From: Bradyrhizobium barranii subsp. barranii
Lineage (GTDB): Bacteria > Pseudomonadota > Alphaproteobacteria > Rhizobiales > Xanthobacteraceae
Direction of reading: 5' to 3'
DNA length: 64,000 nucleotides
NCBI RefSeq assembly: GCF_017565645.3
Contig: NZ_CP086136.1
Coordinates: forward strand, 10,027,501 to 10,091,500
Part shown: one piece after another, positions 35,518 through 44,657 of the stretch
Layout of the letters: every line of letters starts with the position of its first letter
How positions within the stretch are numbered: the first letter of the stretch is position 1
Notes under the pieces: generated by a model
Databases searched by the model: none
What the model saw: only the letters and a program-made list of their open reading frames with translations
What the model was told of the DNA's origin: nothing
Position numbers and translations under genes: made by a program

Positions 35518-36506
35518 CAGCGCCCCTTGAACGGCGTTTCCGCAACCGGCGTCAACGGCGCCTTGCCGGCGAACCAGGACTTGAGGTTGTCGACCACGAG
35601 CTGATCCATCGCGTTGCGCGTCACCACCGACGCCGAGCCGATATGCGGCAGCAGCACGACGTTCTGCATGGTCTTGAGCTCGTCCGGTACGCTCGGCTCG
35701 GCCGCGAACACGTCGAGACCGGCGGCGAGGATGGTGCCTGATTTCAGCGCCTGGACCAGCGCCGCCTCGTCGACCACCGAGCCGCGCGCCACGTTGACCA
35801 GCACGCCGCGCGGACCGAGCGCCTTCAGCACCTCGGCATTGATCATCTTGTTGGTCGAGGCGCCGCCGGGCACGATCACCATCAGCGTGTCCACCGCCTT
35901 CGCCATCTCGATCAGATCAGGATAGTGCTTGTAGGAGACGTCCTTCGACGGATTGCGGGAGTGGTAGACCACCGGCACCAGCGAGGCATCGAGCCGGCGC
36001 GCAATGGCCTGGCCGATCCGGCCCATGCCGACGATGCCGACCTTGCGGTCGCGCAGCGAGCCGACGCTGAGCGGATAGTTCTGCGTCTGCCAGAGGCCGG
36101 AGCGGACGTAGCGGTCGGCCTTGATGAACTCACGCACGGTGGAGATCAGAAGACCCATCGCGACGTCGGCGACCTCCTCGGTCAGCACGTCGGGCGTGTT
36201 GGTGACGATGATGTTGTGCTCGGCCGCGTATTTGGCGTCGATATGGTCGTAGCCGACGCCGAAGCTCGCCACCATCTCGATCTTGGGCAATTGCGACAGC
36301 GAGTCCCTGTCGGCGCGCACCGTGTGATAGGTCACCGCCACGCCACGGATTTTTTCGCGGATCGCCGGTGTCAGCCGCTCGAGATCGCCCCGGGTCTCCG
36401 CCTTGTGCACGACGAAATGATCGGAGAAACCGTTGTCGAGAATTGGCCGCACCGGCCCATAGATCAGAAGGTCGATCTTTTCGGACGAAATCGAACCGGT
36501 AGTCAT
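35517..36506 (-). CDS. 2-hydroxyacid dehydrogenase (D-isomer specific)
   Basis: 329 residues. Nucleotide-binding loop VGIVGMGRIGQAIARRL near residue 155, catalytic Arg in NVARGSVVDEAAL, Glu in AGLDVFAAEP, His in LLPHIGSAS. YHSRN after the second strand suggests NADPH preference, as in glyoxylate/hydroxypyruvate reductases. Its ATG overlaps the permease stop (TGATG at 36504-36508) and its stop overlaps the Inh gene, so it is translationally coupled with an ABC importer. It may reduce the imported 2-ketoacid or oxidise a hydroxyacid. The family is firm; the substrate is open. Confidence 0.88.
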   Translation of the reverse strand: MTTGSISSEKIDLLIYGPVRPILDNGFSDHFVVHKAETRGDLERLTPAIREKIRGVAVTYHTVRADRDSLSQLPKIEMVASFGVGYDHIDAKYAAEHNIIVTNTPDVLTEEVADVAMGLLISTVREFIKADRYVRSGLWQTQNYPLSVGSLRDRKVGIVGMGRIGQAIARRLDASLVPVVYHSRNPSKDVSYKHYPDLIEMAKAVDTLMVIVPGGASTNKMINAEVLKALGPRGVLVNVARGSVVDEAALVQALKSGTILAAGLDVFAAEPSVPDELKTMQNVVLLPHIGSASVVTRNAMDQLVVDNLKSWFAGKAPLTPVAETPFKGR

Positions 36507-37324
36507 CAGTTTTCCTTTCCAAGCGCGCTCTCGTGCCAGCGCCGTAAAACGAGGTGGGAAACTAGCGCCAGCACCCCATAGATGACAATCCCGGCCAGCG
36601 ACAACAGCAGCAGCGCTGCGAACATGCGGGGTATGTTCAATCGATAGCCGGATTCGGCGATCCTGTAGGCGAGCCCGGAGCCCGCGCCGGCGGTGCCGGC
36701 CGCGATTTCGGCCACAACCGCGCCGATCAGCGACAGGCCGCCGGCAATGCGCAGGCCCCCGAGGATATAGGGCAGCGCCGCTGGCAGCTTCAGGAAGCGC
36801 AGGGTTTGCGGCGGCGAGGCGCCATAGAGCTGGAACAGGCCGGCAAGGTTGCGATCGACCGAATTCAGCCCGAGCGTGGTGTTGGACAGCACCGGGAAAA
36901 AGGCAACGATGAAGGCGCAGACGACGACCGCGGTCTGCTGCTCCAGATAGATCAGGAGCAGCGGTGCAATCGCGATGACAGGAGTCACCTGGAGGACGAT
37001 TGCATAGGGGAATAGCGAATATTCCACCCATTTCGACTGGTTGAACAGCAGCGCCAGCGCGATGCCGCCGATGCTGGCGGCGACAAAGCCTTCGAGCGTG
37101 GTCAGCAGCGTGGTCGCGAGCGATTGTGACAGCACCGCCCAGTCCTTGATCAAGGTCAGGAAGATGACGGAGGGTGCTGGCAGAACGTAAGGCGGGATGT
37201 CCTTGATGCGGACGACCAGTTCCCAGGCCGCGAGTCCGGCTGCGAACACGATGACGGGAAGCACGAAGCGCATCGCGCGTTGCGCGCCGGATGGTTTTGC
37301 GGTGACGGCAGCTTGCGCGTTCAT
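36506..37324 (-). CDS. ABC transporter permease (NitT/TauT family)
   Basis: 272 residues, about six transmembrane helices. The EAA-like loop reads LFQLYGASPPQTLRFLKLPAALPYILGG in part (FLKLPAALPYILGGLRIAGG). Start at ATG 37324 (MNAQAAVTAK); this overlaps the ATPase stop by 4 bp (ATGA). Part of the five-gene minus-strand operon 34825-39169: binding protein, ATPase, permease, dehydrogenase, Inh protein. Confidence 0.88.
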   Translation of the reverse strand: MNAQAAVTAKPSGAQRAMRFVLPVIVFAAGLAAWELVVRIKDIPPYVLPAPSVIFLTLIKDWAVLSQSLATTLLTTLEGFVAASIGGIALALLFNQSKWVEYSLFPYAIVLQVTPVIAIAPLLLIYLEQQTAVVVCAFIVAFFPVLSNTTLGLNSVDRNLAGLFQLYGASPPQTLRFLKLPAALPYILGGLRIAGGLSLIGAVVAEIAAGTAGAGSGLAYRIAESGYRLNIPRMFAALLLLSLAGIVIYGVLALVSHLVLRRWHESALGKEN

Positions 37325-38136
37325 AGCATCGATTGCCCCGAATAGGACGGCGCCAGCGCGGCCGACACTTTCCGGCAATAATTGGAATAGGCGGCCGAGG
37401 TCCGAAACTCCTCACCGCGCGGCTCGACCGTCTCGATGCGGATATCGGCCTGGATGCGGCCGGGCCGCGCGGTCATGACGACGACCCGCTGCGACAGATA
37501 GACGGATTCGAACACCGAATGGGTGACGAAGATGACGGTCTTGCCCAGGGCTCGCCACAGCGCAAGCAGGTCGTTGTTGAGGCGAAAGCGCGTGATCTCG
37601 TCGAGCGCGGCGAACGGCTCATCCATCAGGAGGATATCAGGGTCGGTGACGAGCGCACGCGCCAGCGACACCCGCATCTTCATGCCGCCGGAGAGTTCGC
37701 GCGGGAAAGCATCGGCGAAATCGGCAAGACCCACGCTGGCCAACGCCTCATCGGCCCGCGCGCGCGCCTCCGCCTTCGGAACGCCTGCGAGCCTCAAGGG
37801 CAGCCGCACATTCTCGCGCACGCTGGTCCAGGGCATCAGCGTCGGCTCCTGGAACACGAAGCCGATGCCATGACCCGGCAGCACATCGCCCTCGTGGCGC
37901 GCCACCCGCACGATGCCGGACGATGGCGCGCTGAGCTCTGCGATCAGGCGCAGCGCAGTGGACTTGCCGCAACCGGACGGGCCCAACAGCGAGATGAACT
38001 CGCCCTTGCGAACGGCAAGGTCGAACGGGCCGAGCGCCATGACGCCATTGTCATACGCCTTCGTCACGCCGCGCAGGCTGACGGCGAGAGCCGTCAGGCC
38101 GGCCTCGACCCCGGACGAGCTTTTGACGGATGACAT
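37321..38136 (-). CDS. ABC transporter ATP-binding protein (SsuB/TauB type)
   Basis: 271 residues. Walker A GPSGCGKSTA near residue 55, Q-loop VFQEPTLMPWTSV, signature LSGGMKMR near 150, Walker B ILLMDEPFAALD, switch VTHSVFESVYLS. The EPTLMPW Q-loop and KMR signature are typical of nitrate/sulfonate/pyrimidine importers. It energises the adjacent permease. Ten bp separate it from the binding-protein stop. Confidence 0.92.
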   Translation of the reverse strand: MSSVKSSSGVEAGLTALAVSLRGVTKAYDNGVMALGPFDLAVRKGEFISLLGPSGCGKSTALRLIAELSAPSSGIVRVARHEGDVLPGHGIGFVFQEPTLMPWTSVRENVRLPLRLAGVPKAEARARADEALASVGLADFADAFPRELSGGMKMRVSLARALVTDPDILLMDEPFAALDEITRFRLNNDLLALWRALGKTVIFVTHSVFESVYLSQRVVVMTARPGRIQADIRIETVEPRGEEFRTSAAYSNYCRKVSAALAPSYSGQSML

Positions 38137-38146
38137 GGACCTTGCG

Positions 38147-39169
38147 CTACGGCTTGCTCGGGCGCAGCTCGACGCCGACGCCCTTGTTGACGAAGCGCAG
38201 CGTATAGGACTTGCGGAAGTCGAGATCCGCCTTCACGACGCCGGCCTTCACCATCTTGTTGAAGAAGGACGTGTAGCGCTCGTCGCTCATCGCGCCGATG
38301 CCGTTCTTCAAGGACTCGCCGGAATCGACGATGCCGTATTCCTTCATCTTGGCGACGGAATAGGCGAGCAGCTCGTCGGTCATCTCCGGGTTGAGCTTCT
38401 TAATCATGGCATTGCCCGCGGAATTGTCGCGGTAGATGTAATTGTACCAGCCGACCATGGAGGCATCGACGAAGCGCTGCACCAGGTCCGGCTTCTTCTC
38501 GACCATGTCGCGGCGCGTCTCGATCAGGGTCGAATAGGTGTTGAAGCCATAGTCGGCAAGCAGCAGCACATTCGGCTTGAAGCCGGCGGCCTTCTCGACC
38601 GCGAAGGGCTCGGAGGTGACGTAGCCCTGCATCGCGCTCTTGGGGTTGGCGATGAAGGGCTGCGGATTGAAATTGTAGGGACGGACGTTCTTCTCGTTGA
38701 AGCCGTATTCGGACTTCAGCCACTGGAAGTAGCTGGTCATGCCCTCCTTGGAGACGAACAAGGTCAGCGGCTTGAGATCCTCGATCTTGGCGACCTTGGC
38801 GTCCGGCTGCGTCAGCATCACCTGCGGATCCTTCTGGAAGACCGCTGCGATGGTGACGACGGGGACGTTATTCGCCACCGCGTCGAACGACATCAGCGTG
38901 TTCGCGGCCATGAAGAAATCGATCTTGCCGGCGATCAGCAGCATCCGGTTGTTCTCGTTCGGACCGCCGGGAACGATGGTGACGTCGAGCCCGTATTTCT
39001 TGTAGGTGCCGTCGGCGACCGCCTGGAAGAAACCGCCATGCTCGGCCTCGGCGACCCAATTGGTGCCGAAGGTGACCTTGTCCAGCGTCTCGGCGCTCGC
39101 CGGAGCCAAAGAGACGAAGGCGGCCATCAAGCCCGCCGTTAACGCTCGCCGCAGATGAGAGGGGGTCAT
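38147..39169 (-). CDS. ABC transporter substrate-binding protein (NMT1/THI5-like)
   Basis: 340 residues. Signal peptide (LRRALTAGLMAAFVSLAPASA), then the NMT1 fold: KVTFGTNWVAEAEHGGFFQA near residue 30, KKYGLDVTIVPGG, AGKIDFFMAANTL, EGMTSYFQWLKSEYGF, YVTSEPFAVEKAAGFKPNVL. The NWxAEAEHGGF opening is shared with pyrimidine or riboflavin-precursor binding proteins (ThiY/RibY-like), so a heterocyclic substrate is plausible. ATG 39169 follows GGAG. It is divergent from the creatininase-family gene at 39309. Confidence 0.87.
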   Translation of the reverse strand: MTPSHLRRALTAGLMAAFVSLAPASAETLDKVTFGTNWVAEAEHGGFFQAVADGTYKKYGLDVTIVPGGPNENNRMLLIAGKIDFFMAANTLMSFDAVANNVPVVTIAAVFQKDPQVMLTQPDAKVAKIEDLKPLTLFVSKEGMTSYFQWLKSEYGFNEKNVRPYNFNPQPFIANPKSAMQGYVTSEPFAVEKAAGFKPNVLLLADYGFNTYSTLIETRRDMVEKKPDLVQRFVDASMVGWYNYIYRDNSAGNAMIKKLNPEMTDELLAYSVAKMKEYGIVDSGESLKNGIGAMSDERYTSFFNKMVKAGVVKADLDFRKSYTLRFVNKGVGVELRPSKP

Positions 39170-39308
39170 GATGGCACTCCGTCGATCGTGGCTGGCCGAT
39201 GTGAAGGCAACGCGATAGAACCGCATGAAGTTCGGGGACGCGAGCCGGCCAGGCCCGCGTCCCCTGATAACCCCAAAATACGCGACAAATTCGGGCAAAG
39301 AAACCACG

Positions 39309-40115
39309 ATGACGCCGTCTCGCGACTGGATCGACATCAACTGGGCCAATGCGGCCCCTGCGGATTTGTCGCGCTGGATCGCGGTGCTGCCGCTGGCGGC
39401 GACCGAGCAGCACGGCCCGCATCTGCCGCTCGAGACCGACGTGCTGATCGCGGACGCGTATCTCGCGCGCGTGCGCGAGCTGCTGCCCGCAAATGTTCCG
39501 GCGACGTTCCTGCCCGTTGAACCGGTCGGGGTTTCCACCGAGCATATCGACTATCCGGGCACACAGACGCTGCCGACCGAGGTGGCGCTGAAGAGATGGA
39601 CCGCAATCGGCGAGGACGTCGCGCGGCGCGGCGTGAAGAAGCTCGTCATCATCACCAGCCATGGCGGCAACAGCGCGGCAATGATGCTGGTCGCGCAGGA
39701 TCTTCGCGCGCATCACAAGCTCTTTGTGGTGACGACGTCGTGGTCGCGGCTGTCGGGCGCGGAGAAACTGTTCCCGGCGGATGAAGTGCGCCACGGCATC
39801 CATGGCGGCGCGATCGAGACGTCGATCATGCTGGCACGCTATCCCGATCAGGTGCGCAAGGATGCGATCGCGGATTTTCCCGCAAGCAGCATCGCCATGG
39901 AAAAGCAGTATCGCTGGCTGTCGACACAGCGGCCCGCGCCGTTCGCCTGGCAGGCGCAGGATCTCCACACGAGCGGCGCGATCGGCAACGCGACGCTGGC
40001 CGTCCCCGAGAAGGGCGCGCAGCTGCTCGATCAGGGCGCGGCGGCTTTCTGCGAGCTGCTGGCCGAGGTCGATAACTTCGACGTGAACAGGCTCGCCAAA
40101 GGGCCTCTCGACTAG
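39309..40115 (+). CDS. Creatininase-family amidohydrolase
   Basis: 268 residues. Metal-binding motifs of the family are visible: the Glu/His/Asp cluster TEQHGPHLPLETD near residue 35, SHGGNSAAMML, and HGGAIETS near 160. Members open cyclic amides (creatinine, FAPy in flavin synthesis, mycofactocin). The gene faces the ABC importer across a 139-bp divergent promoter region. This suggests that the importer brings in the cyclic amide this enzyme hydrolyses, which is inference. Confidence 0.85.
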   Translation: MTPSRDWIDINWANAAPADLSRWIAVLPLAATEQHGPHLPLETDVLIADAYLARVRELLPANVPATFLPVEPVGVSTEHIDYPGTQTLPTEVALKRWTAIGEDVARRGVKKLVIITSHGGNSAAMMLVAQDLRAHHKLFVVTTSWSRLSGAEKLFPADEVRHGIHGGAIETSIMLARYPDQVRKDAIADFPASSIAMEKQYRWLSTQRPAPFAWQAQDLHTSGAIGNATLAVPEKGAQLLDQGAAAFCELLAEVDNFDVNRLAKGPLD

Positions 40116-40254
40116 CTCGCATCCGACTGGAATCATTCAGGAAACACTCTGGCTGCACACCCGCTTTTGCGGGATTCGAACCGGACGCGACAAGCCTCCG
40201 TCCAACTGGGCACGCGGACCACAACGGACCGCCTCAACCCGGATGGAGTTTCAC

Positions 40255-40518
40255 ATGTCGATCAAGACCAGGATTGCCGCCGTCGCGCTCGCTGCCCTCG
40301 CCGTCACCGGCAGCATCGTGTCCACCACCTCCTCGGCCGAAGCCAAGCAGCCCGGCTGGGTCTGGGGTGTGGGTGCCGGCATCGCCACCGCCGCCGTCGT
40401 CGGCTCCGCGATCGCCGCCAGCAACGACCCCTATTACAACGGCTATCACCGCTGCGGCTGGGTCGCCCAGTACAACGCCTTCGGCCAGTACGTCGGCCGC
40501 GTTCGTACTTGCTACTGA
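40255..40518 (+). CDS. Small secreted protein with aromatic/Gly tail
   Basis: 87 residues. Signal peptide (IKTRIAAVALAALAVTGSI, cut near AEAK), a Gly/Ala hydrophobic stretch (WGVGAGIATAAVVGSAIAAS) and a Tyr-rich C-terminus (NDPYYNGYHRCGWVAQYNAF). ATG 40255 follows GGATGGAG. This is a common rhizobial small-envelope protein type of unknown function. It ends before a strong terminator at 40595. Confidence 0.75.
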   Translation: MSIKTRIAAVALAALAVTGSIVSTTSSAEAKQPGWVWGVGAGIATAAVVGSAIAASNDPYYNGYHRCGWVAQYNAFGQYVGRVRTCY

Positions 40519-40594
40519 TTTGAGTACCTGAGGCCGATCTCACGTGGATCCCGCGTTCGACACGGGCGCCTCATCCACCCCGTGTCGTGCCCCC

Positions 40595-40633
40595 GACCCG
40601 CCCGGCTGTCCCCCCGGGCGGGTCATTCATTTT
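40595..40633 (+). terminator. Rho-independent terminator
   Basis: An 11-bp stem (GACCCGCCCGG at 40595-40605, CCGGGCGGGTC at 40614-40624), an 8-nt loop and the tail ATTCATTTT. It lies 77 bp after the small-protein stop. Confidence 0.75.
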
Positions 40634-40706
40634 GGACCTGAGAATTTGTTGCAGCTCCGTCACACAAGAGTGCGAACCATCCGCTGCGGCAATCCGTGCC
40701 AGTTGC

Positions 40707-40727
40707 TATTGCGAATTAATCGCAATA
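40707..40727. promoter_or_regulatory. Palindromic regulator box upstream of the porin operon (Fur-family-like)
   Basis: TATTGCGA-N5-TCGCAATA: perfect 8-bp arms around ATTAA, in an AT-rich pocket 67 bp before the GTG of the porin gene. The look (TTGCGAAT..TCGCAA) recalls Fur-family boxes, which would fit a metal-uptake operon. The assignment is tentative. Confidence 0.5.
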
Positions 40728-40794
40728 AGGTTCGCAACAAGCACAGGGGCTTGGGAAGAAATCGCGTCGAATCGGGATCGTCTGGTCCGATCGC

Positions 40795-42882
40795 GTGAAC
40801 AACCAAGACTTCGTGACAGGGTCGCCGCGAATCTGCAGGGATATCGCGGCGAATGGGACACATTCGCGTTTGGGGGCGTGCGTTTTGAAGTTGAGAGGTC
40901 ACCGACACCGGTATTTGCGAACGGCCGCGGCGATTGCCTCGGGCGTGCTGGCTTTTCCCGCGGCCGTACACGCGGCCGATCTGCCGCTGAAGGCGCCGGC
41001 GCTGAAAGCGGTCTATGACTGGACCGGCCTCTATATCGGCGCGCATGCCGGCTACAGCCGTGGCTCGTCCAGCTTCGCGCTGAACGACGGCACCGCGATC
41101 AACGGCAGCGGCGTCTTCAGCGGCATGATCGGCGGCGTGCAGGCCGGCTACAACTACCGGCTCAACTCCGGCTGGCTCGTCGGCGTCGAAGGCGATTTTT
41201 CGTTTCCCAATTACATCACCTCCAACTCGATCGTTTCCTTCCTCGCGACACCTGCCAACACGGTCATCCAGCAGTGGGACTACACCGCCAGCCTGCGCGG
41301 CCGCGTCGGCTACACCAGCGGTCCATGGCTCGTCTATGCCACCGGCGGCTTTGCGTGGATGGGCGAGCGCTATTTCGACACGCCGGCCGCGGGCGACGTC
41401 CCGAAAATCCTGAACACGCGGCCCGGCTGGATCGCGGGTGCCGGCATCGAATACGGCTTCGCGCCGCATTGGAGCGCACGGCTCGAATATCTCTATAGCC
41501 GCTTCGACGGCGCCAACGTCGCCTTCTCCACGGGGGCCCAATACACCTCCTCGTCGCTCGACTTCCAGTCGATCAGGCTCGGGCTCAACCGCAAGGTCGA
41601 TTGGCCGGGCATGCCGAGCTACAATCCGAAGAGCTCCCTGATCGACACGGAATCGGATCGCTGGGAGATTCACGGTCAGAGCACTTATCTGCCGCAAGGC
41701 TATCCGTCGTTCCCCGCTCTCTACAGCGGAACAAACTCGCTCTCGCCTTCAACCCAGGCCAAGGCGACCTGGAGCAACAGCCTGTTCCTGAACGCGCGGC
41801 TGTGGGACGGCGGCGAGGTCTATTACAATCCCGAACTGCTCCAGGGATTTGGACTGAACGACACGGTGGGCGCGGCAGGCTTTCCCAACGGCGAAGCGCA
41901 GAAGTCGAACTTCCCCTATCCGCATTACAACACCTCGCGGCTGTTCGTGCGCCAGACGTTCGGCTTTGGCGGCGAGCAGGAAGAGCTCGCGAGCGGCCAA
42001 TTGCAGCTTGCGCAGAAGGTCGACATTTCCCGGCTCACAGTGCAGGCCGGCAAGTTCGCGGTGATCGACGTGTTCGACGGCAATGCCTTTGCCAAGGACA
42101 CCCGCAAGGATTTCATGAACTGGTCGCTGTGGGCGCCGGGCGCCTTCGACTATTCCGCCGACAAGGTCGGTCTCACCTATGGCGTCACCGCCGAGCTCAA
42201 CCAGAAGCAATGGGCGCTGCGCGGCGGCTATTTCCTGATGGTCGCGGAGTCCAATTCGAATCATTTCGACACCAGGGTCGGGGAACGCGGTCAGTACGCG
42301 ATCGAGCTGGAGACGCGGTTCTCGCTGCTCGGCCAACCTGGCAAGCTCAGGACCATGGGCTGGGTCGACAGCGCCAACATGGGCAGCTTCCGCGAGACGC
42401 TGGACAATCCTGCGCTCAATCTCGACATCGCGCAGACCCGCCGCGGCCGCCTCAAGGTCGGCTACGTCGTCAACCTCGAGCAGGCGATCACAGAGGATAT
42501 CGGGCTGTTCGGCCGCTGGAGCTGGAACGACGGCAAGACCGAAACACTCGCCTTCACCGACATCAACAGCAGCCTAGCCGGCGGACTGTCGATCAAGGGC
42601 ACGAAATGGGGCCGGCCTGACGACGTCGTCGGCATCGGCGGCGCGGTCAATGCCATCTCGCAGGATTATCGCGACTTCCTGGCCGCCGGCGGCCTCGGTG
42701 TTCTCATCGGCGACGGCGCTCTCAACTACCGCAAGGAGCGCATCCTTGAGGCCTACTATGCCTATTCGGTGAACAAGAACGTCACGCTGACCGCGGACTA
42801 TCAATTGATCACAAACCCGGCCTATAACGCCGACCGCGGGCCGGTCTCGATCTTCTCGGGCCGCCTGCACGCAGAGTTCTAG
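40795..42882 (+). CDS. Double beta-barrel outer-membrane porin (Omp25/31-like domain fused to OprB-like porin)
   Basis: 695 residues. Signal peptide (LRTAAAIASGVLAFPAAVHA, about residues 41-60). Residues about 70-265 match the small Omp25/Omp31 barrel (WTGLYIGAHAGYSRG; GGVQAGYNYRLNSGWLVGVE; SLRGRVGYTSGPWLVYATGG; YLYSRFDGANV). Residues about 285-695 match a carbohydrate-selective OprB-type porin (WEIHGQSTYLPQGYPSF, NARLWDGGEVYYNPELLQG, RLFVRQTFGFGGEQEEL, FMNWSLWAPGAFDYSAD) with terminal phenylalanine in GRLHAEF. The true start may lie later than GTG 40795. First gene of an apparent operon with an ABC permease and ATPase. Confidence 0.8.
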   Translation: MNNQDFVTGSPRICRDIAANGTHSRLGACVLKLRGHRHRYLRTAAAIASGVLAFPAAVHAADLPLKAPALKAVYDWTGLYIGAHAGYSRGSSSFALNDGTAINGSGVFSGMIGGVQAGYNYRLNSGWLVGVEGDFSFPNYITSNSIVSFLATPANTVIQQWDYTASLRGRVGYTSGPWLVYATGGFAWMGERYFDTPAAGDVPKILNTRPGWIAGAGIEYGFAPHWSARLEYLYSRFDGANVAFSTGAQYTSSSLDFQSIRLGLNRKVDWPGMPSYNPKSSLIDTESDRWEIHGQSTYLPQGYPSFPALYSGTNSLSPSTQAKATWSNSLFLNARLWDGGEVYYNPELLQGFGLNDTVGAAGFPNGEAQKSNFPYPHYNTSRLFVRQTFGFGGEQEELASGQLQLAQKVDISRLTVQAGKFAVIDVFDGNAFAKDTRKDFMNWSLWAPGAFDYSADKVGLTYGVTAELNQKQWALRGGYFLMVAESNSNHFDTRVGERGQYAIELETRFSLLGQPGKLRTMGWVDSANMGSFRETLDNPALNLDIAQTRRGRLKVGYVVNLEQAITEDIGLFGRWSWNDGKTETLAFTDINSSLAGGLSIKGTKWGRPDDVVGIGGAVNAISQDYRDFLAAGGLGVLIGDGALNYRKERILEAYYAYSVNKNVTLTADYQLITNPAYNADRGPVSIFSGRLHAEF

Positions 42883-42910
42883 CCCAAAATTCCAGCCCAA
42901 GGGCGGGCCT

Positions 42911-44644
42911 ATGAAGCCGAGAGATATCCGCACGGCCGCGATCGGCCGGGCGCTACTCCCCAATGTCTGGGACGCAGCGGCGCTGATCCTCGTGATCGGC
43001 GCCATGGTCCTGATCGTCTATGGCGGCGAGCAGACCACGGTGCCGCTGTCCGAGCTCGAGCGCGCACCGGTCACGCTCGATCCGGCAAACCTTCCGCTTT
43101 ACGCCTTGCGTACCGTCTTACGGATGCTGCTCGCCATCGTCTGTTCGACAGTCTTCACCTTCATCTACGCGGCGATCGCAGCCAAGAGCCGGCGAGCCGA
43201 ATTGGTGATGATCCCGCTGCTGGATATTTTGCAATCCGTCCCGATCCTGGGCTTCCTCACCTTCACCGTCGTGTTCTTCATGAATTTGTTTCCGGGGCAG
43301 GTGCTCGGCGCCGAGCTCGCCTCGGTGTTCGCGATCTTCACCAGCCAGGCCTGGAACATGACGTTCAGCCTGTACCAGTCGATCCGCAACGTTCCGAAGG
43401 ATCTGGAAGAGGCCACGCAAAGCTTCCATTTGTCCGGCTGGCAGCGCTTCTGGCGCCTCGACGTCCCCTTCGCGATGCCCGGCCTGATCTGGAACGCGAT
43501 GATGTCGATGTCGGGCGGCTGGTTCTTCGTGGTGGCCTCGGAGGCGATCACGGTTGGCAACACCACGGTGACGCTGCCGGGCATCGGCTCCTATGTCGCG
43601 ATGGCAATTCAGCAGCAGGATTTGCCGGCGATCCTCTACGCCATGCTGGCGATGCTGCTCGTGATCATCGCCTATGATCAGCTGCTGTTCCGCCCCATCG
43701 TCGCCTGGGCCGACAAATTCCGCTTCGAGCAGACCGCCTCAGGCGAGGCGCCGGCCTCCTGGACGCTCGACCTGTTCCGCCGGACTAGGGCGCTGCGTGC
43801 GCTGACCCTTCCTTTCGCGGCGCTGAACCGCGCGATCTCGAACTTGCGCATTCCGCTGCCGAAGCTGCCGCCCGCGGCACCAGGTAAAGACCAGACGTCA
43901 CGCCTCGTCGATACGGTCTGGATCGCATTGATCCTCGCCGGCACGGCCTATGCCGCCTGGCTGACCTATCGCTATCTCTCGGCCAGTCTCGGAATGTCCG
44001 ACGTTCTTGTCGTCATCAGGGACGGGCTCATCACGTTGTTGCGCGTCGCCATCCTGATCACCCTCGCCACGCTGATCTGGGTGCCGGTTGGCGTGTGGAT
44101 CGGGCTACGCCCGAAGCTCGCCGAACGAATCCAGCCGCTGGCCCAGTTTCTCGCGGCCTTCCCGGCCAATCTCGCCTTCCCCGTCTTTGTCGTCGCCATT
44201 GTCAGCTTCAAGCTCAATCCAGACATCTGGCTGAGCCCGCTGATGATCCTGGGCACGCAGTGGTACATCCTGTTCAACGTGATCGCTGGCGCGAGCGCCT
44301 TTCCGACCGATCTGCGCGAAGCCGCCGGCAGCTTCCATCTCCGGGGATGGCGATGGTGGTTCAAGGTGATACTGCCCGGCGTCTTTCCTTATTACATCAC
44401 CGGCGCGATCACGGCGTCCGGCGGCTCCTGGAATGCGTCGATCGTCGCGGAGGTCGCAAGCTGGGGCGACACGCATCTGAAGGCCACCGGACTCGGCGCC
44501 TATATTGCTTCCGCCACGGAAGCCGGCGACTTCCCGCGCGTCGTGCTCGGAATTGCCACGATGTGCATCCTGGTGACGTTGTTCAATCGTCTGGTCTGGC
44601 GGCCGCTCTATGCCTTCGGCGAGCGTCGCCTGCGGCTCGGCTGA
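42911..44644 (+). CDS. ABC transporter permease, two fused permease domains
   Basis: 577 residues built of two NitT/TauT-type permease domains in tandem. The first (about 60-275) has the EAA loop ATQSFHLSGWQRFWRLDVPF; the second (about 350-575) has AAGSFHLRGWRWWFKVILPG. One chain thus provides both halves of the membrane channel. 28 bp after the porin stop and 13 bp before the ATPase. No binding protein is encoded next to it, so the substrate may be delivered by a protein encoded elsewhere, or directly. Confidence 0.85.
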   Translation: MKPRDIRTAAIGRALLPNVWDAAALILVIGAMVLIVYGGEQTTVPLSELERAPVTLDPANLPLYALRTVLRMLLAIVCSTVFTFIYAAIAAKSRRAELVMIPLLDILQSVPILGFLTFTVVFFMNLFPGQVLGAELASVFAIFTSQAWNMTFSLYQSIRNVPKDLEEATQSFHLSGWQRFWRLDVPFAMPGLIWNAMMSMSGGWFFVVASEAITVGNTTVTLPGIGSYVAMAIQQQDLPAILYAMLAMLLVIIAYDQLLFRPIVAWADKFRFEQTASGEAPASWTLDLFRRTRALRALTLPFAALNRAISNLRIPLPKLPPAAPGKDQTSRLVDTVWIALILAGTAYAAWLTYRYLSASLGMSDVLVVIRDGLITLLRVAILITLATLIWVPVGVWIGLRPKLAERIQPLAQFLAAFPANLAFPVFVVAIVSFKLNPDIWLSPLMILGTQWYILFNVIAGASAFPTDLREAAGSFHLRGWRWWFKVILPGVFPYYITGAITASGGSWNASIVAEVASWGDTHLKATGLGAYIASATEAGDFPRVVLGIATMCILVTLFNRLVWRPLYAFGERRLRLG

Positions 44645-44657
44645 CGAGGAGACCATC

